Positions 36,717-57,680 are shown, counted from the first letter of the stretch. The stretch is DNA of 64,000 bases from Epiperipatus broadwayi (GCA_028023455.1 JAQFVV010000233.1:1260501-1324500); one strand, 5' to 3'. Numbers and translations: made by a program. The notes: generated by a model not told the origin, from the sequence alone.

Positions 36717-36927
36717 GGTGGCGCCGCCATCTGAGAAGAAAGCACGCCAAGCTCATCGTCCTAAGTGGAAAATTCAGTAAGCAATTTTTTAAACTCATTT
36801 TTTCGCAAATGTTATATATCATCATTATATATAAACACCATGTGTATGTTTATAGAATTAAAAAAGAAAAGAAATTAGTCAAATTTTCAGCTAGCAAAGA
36901 AATGGCATTCAATCACACGTTTCCAAT

Positions 36928-37521
36928 ATGGCGATCCCCAGTGAAAAAATGTGTTTTAAAACAATTTCAACTTATGCAGAAATAATCAAAAGTGATCAAA
37001 ATAGAACCAAGAAAATAGCAACTGCCACAAGCAACAATGAAGTTTTAATACAGTGTTTTCATCGATCGACAGAGAAGGATATTAGAAAATTAGATCTTTT
37101 TACTCCAAACAACGATGAATGCGAAAGTATGAACGAAATTAACTGGGACAAGTCGAGTTTAGAAAAAAAATCGGACCACTTTAATTCGACAGTGCTGAAA
37201 GATCTCTTTCTGAAATGGTTTTTTACAAATCGATCAATAATATTAGCTACAACCGATCAGCACTGTTCATTATTTAAATTTCCCAAAGAATTACTTTTTG
37301 ACCTATTTACTAGGGAAAAAATATGGCCATACATTACCTGTATAGCAGATCATCCGAACTCCAGGTACGTTATAATAGAATTCCAAACAGAAATGCAAAG
37401 AAACAATTTTAAAGATAATCAAAAGACTTTAAATAATTATGCGCTGGTAGCAATCGACCCCACCAGAAATAGTATTGTAACAGGTATAATGAAAAACACA
37501 TATCTAGGATATCAAAACTAG
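36928..37521 (+). pseudogene. LINE ORF1, N-terminal part
   Basis: An open frame of 197 codons with many charged residues. 'WPYITCIADHPNSRYVIIEFQTEMQRNNF' (about 37322-37408) is the kind of RNA-recognition-like segment that precedes the zinc knuckles in many LINE ORF1 proteins. It ends at a stop 12 bp before the next part, which lies in another frame, so a frameshift separates the two. The start is uncertain: the frame is open from 36928 but the native start could lie upstream near 36900. Confidence 0.65.
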
Positions 37522-37532
37522 ATTTTATAAAA

Positions 37533-38318
37533 ATGATGAAACCATTTGGTGAAATACTCGATTTCCAACCTATGTATTATAGTAATACACCAGTTCCGAT
37601 ACCCAGAAACAGCTATAAATTCAAAATAAAACTTAACGAAAATATTAAACCAATAGACATACCAACACTTGTAACGGATCAAGAAGCTACGTTGTTTCTG
37701 TCTATTAATGGTTTAAAGCTTCAGTGTTTTCACTGTAAACAATGTGGCCATCTAATACACAATTGTCCAAAAGCATATTGCAAAAACTGCAATTTAAAAT
37801 TATCTCCAATGCACCAATGTCCACAGATAAATCAACAAATTGACAACAATCCAACACCAGATGAGAATAAAAATAACAGCCCAAAAGAAAATAATGAGAA
37901 CATAAATCAAGATATTATCTTTAATAAGACTTCCCTGGATGTAATGGATTATCTTACCTCCACCTATGACCCAGTATCAGACTCCACCTCTGAAATCAGA
38001 AGAAAAACAGGCAGACCCAAGAAAACAAAGAGAGGCAGGAAACCTCAAAATATTAGCTTAGATGAAAGCGATAGTGATTCCCCCTCTCCAGCAAAAAATT
38101 TCAGCAAAAAAGTAAAAATTAAAAAAAAAAAAGAAGATTCGGAACTCTTTGTTTCTGCAGAGGAGGAAGAATTAAGTTCTAATCAGGCAAGTATACCATG
38201 TTCGCATTGTACAAAAAAAAATAAAAGCGAGTTGCACAATGATAAAACAATAATAAATAAAAGTGAGTCACACAATGGTAAAACAATAATAAATAAAAGT
38301 GGAAATTTAACTAGCTAG
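37533..38318 (+). pseudogene. LINE ORF1, C-terminal part with CCHC knuckle
   Basis: Begins MMKPFGEILDFQPMY, the 'M..FG.I' end of the ORF1 central domain. A CCHC zinc knuckle, CFHCKQCGHLIHNC (C-x2-C-x4-H-x4-C, residues about 66-79), is followed by a second C-x2-C...H.C cluster (residues about 86-98). The C-terminal third is low-complexity, rich in K, E, S and N, with 'RRKTGRPKKTKRGRKP', an AT-hook-like nucleic-acid-binding stretch. The protein would bind LINE RNA in the retrotransposition particle. Confidence 0.8.
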
Positions 38319-38489
38319 TTAAATGGGGGCCCAGTTAATCCTTTGTTTTTTTTAAAAAATTTCCAGGTAAACAAATGTTTTTTGTTTTAAACATATATAA
38401 TTCTCTCTTTCACTTTTTTTTGGTAGTTTATATAATAGCAATAAAATTAAATAGGTTAAAAAAAAGTTTTTTATATTAGAAATACTAAC

Positions 38490-39269
38490 ATGAAATTTAA
38501 AGTTTGTTCGTTAAATATTAGAGGTTTAAACACCATAGAGAAAATATACCAATTGAAAAAGTTGCATGAAATAATTCAGCCACATGTATTAGGTATACTC
38601 AAAACAAAAATATATTGTGGTTCTACAACTAACCCAGCACTATACACAAATAATATAGGCTTTACAACTTTTTCCACAGACACTTTCTCACCATCAACTG
38701 GCACGGGAATAATAATAAGTAAAAATAATCCTTTTTCGAGTTTCAAAATACTATATATGGATGCACATATAATAATTATAACTTTTTTACATCTGTCAAA
38801 TGCAATAAATGTAATATATGTATACATTCCACCTAACACAAAAATGATCAACACAATTATACAAATTATAAACACTAAGTTAGCTACTTCACCTCATCCA
38901 TCTCTACTCCTTGGGGATTTCAATATGACATATGATAATTTCATAAGAAAATGGTTTCACATGATCATTTTCCCTTTAGTCAGTGGGGAGAGTTTTCTGC
39001 CAGATGGAGCCATTTCTTTCAACAATGGCAGATTTGCATCATTAATTGATCTAATGTTCTACTCACCTTCACTTCATCACATGATAAATCTCTCAATAAT
39101 TAATACCCCCATGTCAGACCATGCTGCATTGATGATTGATTTAAACCTAGAATTAATCACACAAAAATATTTTAACACAGGGAAAACCATGAGGATTCTT
39201 CTCCCATTACAAACAACAGAATTCCTATATTCTGAAATATACATACATCTCAATAAAATTAATAACTAA
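38490..39269 (+). pseudogene. LINE ORF2, apurinic-type endonuclease domain
   Basis: Exonuclease-endonuclease-phosphatase fold motifs in order: SLNIRGLN (residues 7-14), a position aligned to Q-E-T that reads ILKTK (the metal-binding Glu appears to be Lys), VYIPPN (about 112-117), LLLGDFNMT (about 139-147) and MSDHAALMIDL (about 208-218). In active elements this domain nicks target DNA. With the Glu changed it is probably catalytically dead. The frame ends at a stop and the linker to the RT (39383-39619) is in another frame. Confidence 0.8.
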
Positions 39270-39630
39270 AAATTGATCCCACACAAGCATGGCTAACATT
39301 TTTAAACATTATTTCACACACAATTCAGCATGTTACAAGAAGAGCACCAACACCCACAGGATTATATACATTAGTTGAAAAATTGCATAAAGCAATCATT
39401 AATACAGTAGACAATGAGAATAATAAAGACAGAACTATAGCACTTAAAAGAACATATAATTTAGCAAAAGACAAATTAAAGGAATATATAGCATCAAAGA
39501 AAAAAAAATTATATCTCAAACAAACGCATGTATGGACAAAACAATACATTAGATGGTGCCTCAGTCAGCCACATAAATATAGAGTTCCAACAGCAATATC
39601 ACAAATAACAAAACAATAAGTGGTCAATTC

Positions 39631-41721
39631 ATGTTAGATACAATATATAGTTACTTTAAAAAAAATTACAGTCATGTGAATCTTTTGACCCAGCACCTTT
39701 TTTTTTTAGGAACAGCTGAAGAGAATATAGTGTTTGGAAAGATAGAATTCAAACAAAAAATAGACCAAATCCCAGATTTCAGCCACCCAGGTATGCCTGG
39801 GATCCCAAAAAGAGTTTTTTCACACTTAGAAACTCACACTACACAATATTTAGTGAATATAGTGAATTTGCTTACAAAACAAGTATATAAAATTCCAAAC
39901 CTAAACCCTATATCAATAGTCCCTTTTTTAAAAAAACAAGAAAGTCCAACCACACTTGAAAATCTTCATCCAATATCGATGAGGTCACTAGGCATTAAAA
40001 TACTTGAATCTGTCATCAAAGACAGAATAGAGTCATACATCACTCCAACTATATCCAAACACCAATTTGCCAAAAAAGGCTCTTCAGTTAACCAGGCAGC
40101 ATTCATCTATAAAACAGTCATAGACACAGTAAAAACTAACAAAAAGTATCCACCAGTAGTAGTACAATTAGACATAAAGTCAGCATTTGATAATATATTA
40201 ATAAACAAGCTAGTAGAACTATTAATAAACTCTACAATCCCCAAAGCCTATATTTACATAATCACTAATTTGTTACTCAACTGAGAAATATATATTACTT
40301 TAAATGATAAAACAGCCATATCAATAGTACCAAACTGCTCCATACCGTAAGGATCTCCACTAAGCTTACTACTATTTGCAATATATATCAACCCACTAAT
40401 TAAGGAAATTGAAGAAAAAATAAATGGAATATACATACAACAATTGGGCACCTATGTTCCATGCATTGCTTACATGGATGACATATTTGTCTTCTTAAAG
40501 AGCAAGAAACAGATACCCAAACTTTTAAAAATAATAGCCAATTACTCTAACACATATAACCTTAATGTTAATGTTGAAAAATCTTGTGCCTGGAAAATGT
40601 ACACCTCAAGTCCAATTACATATTATTTCAAGGGAAAGCCTAGCCCTTTTTTAGGTTTCCCTTTCCATCTCAGTGCAATTGCAATGAGAACACAAATTCA
40701 AAATAATTTGAGGGAAAAGATTGTGAAATTGATAAATTCAATGGAAAAGACATATCTATCACTATATGCCAAAATATCACTGTTGAATATGCTAGTAATA
40801 ATCAGAATAATATATTTCTCTCCGATTGTGATTTTCACAAGGGGTTTCATTAACAATATTTATACTTTATGCAGAAAATTACTGTGGGGGAAAAAACAAT
40901 ATCTGTTTCCATCAAAAAACTACAACAGCCATTGTTATTGAATGGACTTGGTTTACACAACTTAACACATTTTCCGTATACAGAAAACAATAAACATCAT
41001 AGCAACTTGTAATAAAATATATCCAATAATATCATATACAATGAAAGTGACACCAACAGACACACCACCACCATACAAAGGTTATTGGAAAACACTTCTA
41101 AAACCACTAATGAATACAGATATACCTCCTATACAAACAGATGGTACTAAATATAAATACTGGCAAACATATAAGTTCATCTATCCAGGAGTACAAAACA
41201 CAGCAGAAACACTATTGGCGATTAATAATAAGCAATTAACTAAAAGATATAAACATTGGTCATTAGAACCAAAATATTTTGACTTCCTGATTAAAATAAA
41301 TCTGGAAGCACTTCTGACATTAAATTTTTTAAAATATAAGAGATACTACCATAACATAGATGACATATGTTCCATCTGTCATCAAGAATCAGAAACAATA
41401 AATCACTTCCTATTCACTTGTCAAGGACTTGAAAACACTTGCAAAATGATCTGCAATATCACAACATGGGACAATACAACAATCAGATATTTGCTACAGG
41501 TATATGAAAAAGGTATATTTTCCAGTATTAGGGCTAGTACATTTATCCTTTATGCCTTCTGGTGCACAAGGTGTAATTTTAGTATAAACACAAATACCAG
41601 AAGACATCAAAACACAATTAAAAAGAAATTAATACAAATCCAACAGAGAGTTAAAAAAATAACAAGAACACAAACATACATTAACACATGGTCTCAAATG
41701 CGACTCACCTCAAATCTATAA
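39631..41721 (+). pseudogene. LINE ORF2, reverse transcriptase and C-terminal zinc-binding segment
   Basis: Three open pieces in one frame (39631-40284, 40444-40941, 41041-41721). RT motifs: 'LHPISMRSLGIKILESVIKDRI', 'HQFAKKGSSVNQAAFIYK', 'VVQLDIKSAFDNI' (first catalytic Asp), 'YMDDIFVFL' (catalytic DD), 'FKGKPSPFLGFPF' and 'LSLYAKISLLNMLVI'. The C-terminus has CSICHQESETINHFLFTC, a CCHC-like cluster. A TGA at 40282 sits where CGA is plausible, and a TAA at 40348 replaces the Gln of the QG.PLS motif; both fit single C-to-T changes. A further stop lies near 40939. Dead copy with little other decay. Confidence 0.85.
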
Positions 41722-42246
41722 CATGGTATATTGCCTTCAAAGAATAAATGTTTTTTTTGTTTTGTATGCTCTGGTAGATAATTTTTTTTTCTATTCATCT
41801 TTGTAAAAAGTTTTGCAGTTTGGTCTTTTAGTATTGTGGGATTTGTTCCTTTTTCTTGTTTATTTGATCCAATTTTTATTTTTTGTATATATTTTTTTGT
41901 TTTATTTTTTTTGTTATCATAATAATAATATGATGTATTTTTTATATGCTCGGGTAATGAATTTTTTTATTCTATTTATATTTGTAATAGATTTGTTTTT
42001 CAGTTTAATTTTTGCTATTGTAAAGTTTTTTCCTTCAGTTTTATTAATCCAACCATTCATTGTATACAATTTTTTTGTTGTTGCATCCATTTTTTTTTGT
42101 GTTATCATTTTTTTTAAACAATGTAATACATAAATTTTACTATGTGGGTTTTTTTTCTATTACCAAAAAAAATGTATTGTAAATGTATAAACTCTGTAAC
42201 CTATTGTAATCTTTTGTTTTCTTTGTGAATAAAGTTCCTTTGAAAC

Positions 42247-49499
<7,253 letters not shown>

Positions 49500-49500
<1 letters not shown>

Positions 49501-51256
49501 GTGGCAATAGTTTTTCTAAGTCATAATCCAACATACTGACAATCTTTGTTATTTACCCACCGGCGAATTATTAGCGTAATAAAGCTTTTCTGTTAGTTCT
49601 GCGAGGTTCATTAATAGGCTTTTAAGAGAGTCGAAGAACAGAAGAGCAGCTTTCCATCGACTACTCAGGCGCGATCCCTAGGGACTAGCGATCATTGATG
49701 AATGAGTGATTATCCATCATCCACACTTCGTAACACGGGAGTAACAGTATTTTATATTTCTTGTAAATTTCTACAGTTTATTTATTTGATTCCAAGCTTT
49801 AAAATAATAATAATACGAGAAATGAATGTTGAGAAAACTAATTTATTATCATTATTTTTAAAAAATCAAATAGAATATATGAAGTAGCTTTTTTTTTTTT
49901 TTATAAAACTTTTATGCCAGATGGATTAATGGGCGGATGAAAGTATCTTAAATCGTGAAACACAATTTTAACTCAAGTCGTCCCCGTTATTGAAGACGAT
50001 CTCACGGCAACTTTCTGCGCAATTACGCCTCAAAATACTCAATTCTTTTCAGTAATGTCACAATCTATTGTTTGCTATAGAAATAAAATTGAATTTTTCC
50101 TAAAGGCAAGTTGATTAATTGAAATCTCCGCAGTCTTTTCACCTTCAGGAAATAAAAACAATATATATAGAATTGCCATTCCTTAAAACTTATTTACGGA
50201 ATTTGAAAAGTTATCGTATATTTAATCATTTAAATTTATTTAAATAGCAATTAATTAAAAAAAAAATAAAACATTTAGCATAAACATGTTTTACTTTAGA
50301 TTTGTTAGATAATTGTTAAAATCGTTTCAAGGTGTTTTATAGACTTAGAGTAACTTTTTTTTTTTTTTTATCAACTGTTGTCACGTGATTTTACTAATTT
50401 GCGGGGAGTGGATGGATGCTCTGCATGTGGTCCCAGCGCGACAACTTTTTTTTAAAGGGGCTTAAAGAAAAATGCAGGCCTAATCAAGATTTGTTATCTA
50501 CGTTTCTGAAGAGGTAATAATGTTTGGATACTTGTGTTTTTTTGAATGCTAAAAAGATGGCTAACAATAAGGGAGCCTAGTCACTTTATAAGAATCGATA
50601 ACGGCCAAACAGATGAAATATTCTGCTTTCCCAAAAAACAATTGTGTATATACGTAAATTACAATTTTAAAACTTTTTTAGTTTTAAAAAAAGCCACCAG
50701 CTAAGATTTAAAAATAGCAATTTTTTTTATTCATTGCACAAATTTTGCATAGATATAATCCCCCTCTCACTTAATTCTCCTAACCCGCGCCATCCACCTG
50801 AGTCTTTTCACAGTAAATGATTTTGGCCCGCGGCTTTCTGTTAGTGTTTCAATGTCAGGGCGCAAGCTTGGCGCTAGCATTGATAAAGCAATTGTTCAAA
50901 CGTTTTAACTGACCAATCACAGCACGCCTGAACCAACACTTCGTTGCTGACAGCAAGTGGAGTATAATTGCTGTAAGAACATTGGTCCTGCAACAAGCTG
51001 TGTGTGTCGTCGTTGATTTGGTGGGTTGGCGCGCTGACGATACTCTCTAGCAAAAATCCCATTATCTATTGTTTAGGGCCAATCGCCGGAGCCCGTTGCA
51101 GTTTAGTGTATTTAACTCAGATGACATATTTATTCTCACAATCAGCGCACGGTGCCAGGCGGACTAGCTCAGGTTAACGTAAAGGACCTTCGATTATAGC
51201 ACAGAATCTTAAAACGAATAGAAAAGAGGGCTGTAATAGCCATATTTCCGTCTTTA
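49500..51256 (+). promoter_or_regulatory. CpG-enriched HMX 5' flank and presumed promoter
   Basis: Base composition changes here: CG dinucleotides become frequent and long A/T runs thin out. CCAAT boxes occur at 50913-50917 and 51079-51083 and a CACGTG E-box at 50392-50397. Blocks such as 49560-49700 and 50760-51180 contain words like GCGCGATCCCTAGGGACTAGCG that look non-random. An in-frame TAG at 51197 precedes the start codon, so no upstream coding extension in this exon exists beyond it. The transcription start was not located; no clear TATA box is evident. Confidence 0.55.
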
Positions 51257-52707
51257 ATGATGGCAGCCCTAAGTGAAGAAACCATCGGTTCGTTACCTAC
51301 GACTCAAGCTCCAACTCAAACTTCACATTCTAAGTCATTTTCAATCAGTTCTATACTTGGGCGATCGGATCCAGAGCAAACTGAAAACGACGATCGATCA
51401 TCTGAAATATGTGAAACTGTAAAGATGCATTTGCCACGGCCGCCAATTATTGGTTCTTACGCTGATCGAACAATTTTAAGCAAACCTGTTACCTGGTTCC
51501 CGTGGATACAACCTAATACTTATTCGCCCTGTGTGCCGGCATATGAACGAACATGTAAGTAAAAGTTATATATTATTAAGAATAAAACATGTTTTTATTA
51601 GTTTATAATGAATGTATATGTATAAAATTCTAAATGTATTGAACGATTATACATAAAAATTAATATTGAAACAAAAATTAATAGCTCAATTTTTTTTGGA
51701 AAACTATCTACTTTATGTACTTATTTTTATGGAGTATATACATATTTATGTAATTATAACCCCTTGATGTAATTAGACAAATGTAGTTATTTATATACAA
51801 AGTATATTATACATTAAATACATGTATAGTATATATATTTAAGCTAGATGTAATTAGAAATAGTCCATATTTTAAAAAAAATATATAAATAGAAAATATT
51901 TTGTGAAAGCATGTAATTTTTATATATATAAAAAAAAGATTGATAAATAATATTGGTTTTCTCTAATTTACAATTTTTAAAGATTAATTAGTGAAATTTT
52001 ACTCATAAAATTTTAAGCTATAGTCATACCATTTATTTTTATTAAAAATGGGCGATACTATATCCAATATACTTATGTATAGATTTTAAAAGGTAAAACT
52101 AATTATTTTAAAATAATTAAGATAAACAGACTGATAAATCTATGCATATTTATTTTAAAATTTAGGTCCCAGCACAAGCTTAAAATCACCTAGTTCAGTT
52201 GTGGAAAGCACTTCTTCAACTCCTTCACCGCCGCCTAAAAGTTCTAGTACCGAGGTTGGTAATGATTTAAATGATAATTCGTCATCGAGTGACAAAAATA
52301 AAAAAAATCGTCGAAAAAAGAAAACAAGAACTGTATTTTCGCGGAGCCAAGTATATCAGCTTGAAACTACTTTTGATATGAAACGTTACCTTTCAAGTTC
52401 AGAACGTGCAGGACTAGCACAAACATTGCGCTTGACAGAAACGCAAGTCAAAATTTGGTTCCAAAATCGGAGGAATAAATGGAAAAGACAATTAGCCGCT
52501 GAAATGGAGGCAGCAAATATTAATCACTTAAGCCAAAGAATGGTGCGTGTTCCTATTTTGTACCACGACCAGACATCGCATTCCCAAACGGACACTCACT
52601 TATCTAATTCTTCAACATTACCTACGTACCATCCGATGTATTATCATTCCTCATATTCTCAATTACCTGCTACAAATATCAGAACACAAATTACAAGCCT
52701 TGTATGA
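51257..52707 (+). CDS. Hmx: HMX (Nkx5-type) homeobox transcription factor, two exons
   Basis: Exon 1 is 51257-51554 and exon 2 is 52166-52707, joined over a 611-bp intron with a canonical GTAAGT donor and TTTAG acceptor; the join gives an uninterrupted 279-residue protein and splits a Cys codon (phase 1). The start is the first ATG of an ATGATG pair, after an in-frame stop at 51197. Residues 150-209 are a homeodomain ([12 protein letters not shown]...[13 protein letters not shown]) with W48, F49, Q50, N51 and R53. The HMX-specific block after it ([20 protein letters not shown] then ILYH) identifies the family. [10 protein letters not shown] near residue 28 is an Engrailed-type repression motif, and a Ser/Pro-rich linker precedes the homeodomain. 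HMX proteins are nuclear DNA-binding factors used in neural and sensory development. The two-exon layout with the intron before the homeodomain matches known HMX genes. Confidence 0.96.
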
Positions 52708-53290
52708 GTTTAATTTCATATATATATAACATGGAAGAAAAAAAACTTTTGATATATATTCTTTATATTAAGAGCAAAGAGCTAAAGAATATAAATTGAT
52801 AAATATCCTGACTAGTTTTGCTGTAAATTTGACGCCGGACTTGCAGAACAGCCGACAGGTATTGTATCTGAGGTGAACAGAGGCCAATTTACTACTCTAC
52901 AATGAGTAGTTTTTTTCATTGTGTCTAATATTAATGAACGGTTTCTAAAATATTTTCTTGAAGACTATATATATATGTGCAGTATATATATAAATCTAGA
53001 TTTTATTATTGTTTAAAATATAATCTTAATATGGGAAGAACCGTTTAAATGTGTATATGATTTTGCATGAGACAATCACAGCCCTTCCCGACTCCCTTTT
53101 TTTGTTTTTTTTTTCTTTTTTGTTAAATAATTGTAAAATAATATATATAGATAAAACGAAATCTCAAAATAGTCCATTTATATGGAAAATTTTTACAAAT
53201 GATGAAATAATAAAAAAGCACTTATCAAATGCATTAAAAAAACTATTTGTTTTAAATGTAATTATTTTATGTATCTGAAAAAACAAACAA
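52708..53290 (+). other. Presumed HMX 3' untranslated region
   Basis: Sequence after the TGA at 52705-52707. It is less AT-rich at 52810-52900 (GACGCCGGACTTGCAGAACAG) than further out. No convincing AATAAA was located, so the 3' end is unknown. Confidence 0.4.
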
Positions 53291-56200
53291 ATTACTTATA
53301 TATTGAAATAATCAAAAATTGTTGAATAGCAAGTGGGAGTGGGGAGTTCTATTTACAGCTCACTTGAAAAGCCATTCTAAAAACAATCTTAAAGTGAGTG
53401 CTACATTTGTAGCAGATTAGTAATTTGATTATTGACTAATAAAATCATTTGTGATACCCCTAGTTATAAAGAAAATGGATAATTTCTATTTTTTATAAAA
53501 GGTGATTTTTAAGTATGTTAAGAAATTTATGGTTAATTTCCAATCAAAAAATAACTCACATATACATATATAGAAGTCTGATAAAACCGAAGTAATTTGC
53601 AAAGCTAATTAAATTAAACAAATAATTTGATTGTTGAAAAATGCTCTCCAAAAATAATTTTAATAGTGTATTGATAATTTTCATTATTTTGTATTTTTCT
53701 TTTATTTGCAATTTGGTGTGAAGGTAAAAATAATTTTCTTATCTAGATAAAAATACAACTATAACTAATCAAGGGTAAATTACTTGTTTTGAATTCAATT
53801 ATATAACTCTGTGTATTTATATACAATAATAATTAAACAATCACTCGCACATATAATTTTTTAAACATATTTTCTTTATTTTAATATCTGAATATCAAAA
53901 TAGTATAATACATTTATGAGAAATGCTTTTTTTCATTTTTTTTCTAAAAAAAAGTAATTAATACAAAGTATGATAACTTTTAGACAATAATTTAGAGCCT
54001 TTTTTTTTTAAAAAAAAAGTATATTTGTATTGTATCACTACATTAAAAAACATTTCTAATTAAATATAAACCGGGGTATTAGCGTACGAGAATATAAGTT
54101 AATTTAAAATATGCCCAATTTCATTTGGCACGTTTTTTTTTCTGTTGGCTTTTTTATGTTTTTTTTTTTTGCTATTTGTGCTTCTGCCTATGAATATGTA
54201 TATACAAATATACTGTGTATACAATATGAACAGAACTATTTTAATTAAAAACTCATAATAGTTAAAATTCTGTCTACAAATGATAGCAAAATGTAGCTTG
54301 TACTTAATGATTTTTTTTTTTTAAAAAAAAAAAAAATGGACATTTTTACTGAAAATTCAAGTCATATAAAGATCATGGCTAATTCTTTCAACATATACGT
54401 AATTTTTAATTAATACTTATTAAATATCTGTTTGGATGAAAACTACATTGAATTCATAATTATCTAGTTTATTCAATGGCTTAGAAATATTTATATGAAA
54501 ATAATTCTTTTTATAATAATGTAATGGAATTTTTCAATTAAAATTATTGGGTATCACTAAAGACTAAAAGTAAAACGCATATGGGTTTAGGCAATATACT
54601 TCTGAATAAGTATTTAAAAAATAGAATAAACATATAACATAATTTAATATATATAGTCAAAAACGTTTTAGCAAAAAAAAAATAGTGTGTGTGTATATAT
54701 TATTTCCAGAATAAGCTAAAACTAGAGGAAAAAACGTGTGTATAATTGTGGGTATATATATATTGTCTATTGATAATTTACAGAATGAGTTAAAGAGAAT
54801 GCTAGATATAATATATGGAATTAAAAAATTTCATTAAACTACAAAAAATGAAGTTTAAATCTATCTATACTTTTGGTCTTTACCTAAGTAAATATATATG
54901 AGAGTGTGTGGCGTATATAGGTATATTTAGAATTAAATTTGATTAAGCTTTTGTTTGATTTGTACTTTTTATTATATTTGAAATGTATTAGGAATTAAAA
55001 AGTACCATTATCATATTCATAATCATCAAGAGAGAATGTTGATTCTGTTTTTTATTAAAAGCATTTGATCTTTATCGGATTATATATATTGTATATAATG
55101 TAATCCCTAAAAAAAAATCTTAGAAAAAAGATTTGATCTTATAAACAAGTTATTCATATATGGTATATATGTGAGTCTGTCCATCACAGCAATGATAAAA
55201 ATAAAAACAAAAATCTAATCATTAATTCGTAGAAAAAAGTGGTAGCAAGATTATTTCAAACCAACACTTGATTAATTACAACGATGGAATAGTATTCTAG
55301 TCACTAAATGACTAAATTGAATTTGAATGGAAACTTCTTAAGTTTAGATTTTCGTATATATATATAAGGTTTAAAATAAAATGGTGTTTTGAACATGTTA
55401 CTAAATTTAGTTTTTAAATACTTAAAAAAAAAAAAAAACGCGCGCGCGCACACACACACCAATTTATTTTAATTAAAAAGAAAAAAAGTTTTTATATATT
55501 TAAAAAAATATTTTTTTATATTTTAATTATATCACTAAAGAAATACTTATATGTTGAAAAACGTTTAGTAATCATAAACATTCTATTTTAATAAATAATT
55601 TATTAAATTTAATTTTAATTAATTAAAATTCTAGTTTTTATATATTGTAAGTAGCAGTTTAGCGAATTAAACATTCATTAAATTTCTTAAATTTGAAAAC
55701 AATCAAGCTTAGCTTATAGTACTAAATAAACACAAGGATCTGCAAATGTAATATTTGAGTTAATCTAAAACAAAAAAATATATTAATGAATTGCCAGTTG
55801 TTTTTTTTTTTTTAAAATACAGAATTCATTTAATAAATAAAGCTCGAGTCGATAGATTTCTAGTCAATATCCCCCTTTTCATTTTAAAAAAACAAAACAA
55901 ATGAAGGCAAGTTAAAAGCGGATTAATATAACAGGATATTTGTCAAATAAAAATTCTTAAATAATACTGTACTGTAATTTGTTTTACTTGTTATCCGTTA
56001 TTCATCAGCCAACAGGCAATATACAAATTACCCCCCCCCCCCAATAAAATTGTATCAATTACTCCTACTCCACTTATGTTCGTTCATATATACGAATATT
56101 TGTGAGATATATTAAATTGCTAGGATATATAAGTAACAAAACTACTGATTATCTCTTTCTATTCCGGAATGGGAAAAAAAATGTATCGCGATTTATTTAT

Positions 56201-57089
56201 ATTATTGGGTATTTGTCCGCATAATCTATGAAAAATTTATCTGTAGTATATTAAACTTCAAGTAATTTACCAAATTTAACCTTTATTTTTATATAATTCT
56301 GGATTTTCTACTAGAGAACAATGATTTCTTATCATTTTGCGACCTTTACTTTAATTTAAAATTATATTGTATTTGATTTTTATATATGTATTTAAAAGTA
56401 TCTGAAATACCTTTACATCGTGCGTATGTAAACATAGCGTTGACTATCTGCTTATTTTATCGGTGCATCTTAATACTTGTATAACAGTTATGAAATGAGC
56501 TATTTAATTACCCATATTTTATTCACTTGTACGCACATACATATTAGCTTCTAAGTTCTTAAATTTTTAGTTGATAGTCACATATTTTACTAGCGAGTGT
56601 AAATAGTATTATTAATGTATAAATTTAATAAATCAAAATTAAAAATTATCATTATATTTAGTTTTTTAAAAGTTATAGTCGCAGGATATGATTTTTAAAT
56701 GAGAATAATTTGCGTACATTAGCTAAAAATTCACAAAATACATCCTCTGAGTGAAATAGTATGTACTAGCTTCCAATGCGTGTGTGTATGTATAAATTAA
56801 GTCCTTTACCATACTCGTATGTATGTGTATATATTTAATTGCAAAACTTTTATCTTTACATCCATATTGAATAAAAATTGAAAATTAGTGGTGTATTCAG
56901 AGCCATTAATTCTCGCCAATAGTATTCAGTAACGCTGAGATTTGTTTCCACTCCCAGATTTAATACTAATACTACTTTACTGTATTTTAGTACTTCACTG
57001 GAATTATTTTTTATTGATTAATAGAATGAAGTTGAAGATCATCAAATAAGAACAAAAGTTACCCCCCCCCCCCCAATTCTTATTCGGCT
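53291..57089. other. AT-rich DNA downstream of HMX, no gene seen
   Basis: AT-rich, with poly-C runs at 56031-56042 and 57063-57074 and a CG/CA run at 55439-55459. CpG words are commoner than in the first half of the window. No ORF is convincing. Confidence 0.55.
55439..55459. repeat. (CG)n(CA)n dinucleotide run
   Basis: Alternating purine-pyrimidine run, CGCGCGCGCG followed by CACACACACA; such runs can adopt Z-DNA. Confidence 0.9.
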
Positions 57090-57680
57090 AATTCCAGTTA
57101 GCAGTTAGGTGAATGGCCGAGATTGCGGAGCTAATTTCAAGGGTTATCCGTACTAAAACTGAACAGCATTAGATCATCGTATCAGGTGTTATAGACTAAA
57201 GCGCCCATTTTTTTTTTTTTTTTGCTAGATTGCAAGGTTTCTTTACCCGTATGGTCTTAAGAATTAGAGCCAAAAAGCCTATTACAAAATTCAAAGCTTT
57301 TATCGACTTTAAATTTTGTTTTTAATAAATTTCTCCGTAGGAGCAATGTTGGAGCTTCGAGACGAAGCCAAATTACAAAGCGTGCAGGATTATCCTTTAT
57401 AAATTACCAAGTCTCTGCCGCAGTAAGCATCTTCGTCTCCGATTGCACTGCTTGATGGTTTAGCGTACTCGGCTATAGGCTGCCCTTTGCTTTTCATTTT
57501 CTAAGTGACATTTATTTAAAGTTATGGCTCTTAAACTAATCTTTGTCGGTTGAAAGAGCCTCGTTCTGAGAACCATTATTAGCCGCAGGTCTCCCGGCAA
57601 CTCCCCAGACATTAAGAGAAAATAGACGAACTCATTAGGCTCTCTCTAGCTATTAGTGACCAATCATTTTTTAAAAAAAC
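57090..57680. promoter_or_regulatory. Candidate conserved noncoding element 1 downstream of HMX
   Basis: About 590 bp of balanced composition in AT-rich surroundings, without ORF or repeat structure. It contains homeodomain-type words (GGCTAATTCC, CTCATTAGGCTC, TATTAGCCGC), ACAAAG-type SOX/TCF words and GGTCTCCCGGCAACTCCC. The position 4-5 kb past a developmental regulator and the composition shift suggest an enhancer. This is inference; conservation was not tested. Confidence 0.45.

Noticed and set aside
50874-51062. Open frame on the - strand upstream of HMX
   Set aside because: No recognisable domain; it overlaps the presumed HMX promoter and is a chance ORF.
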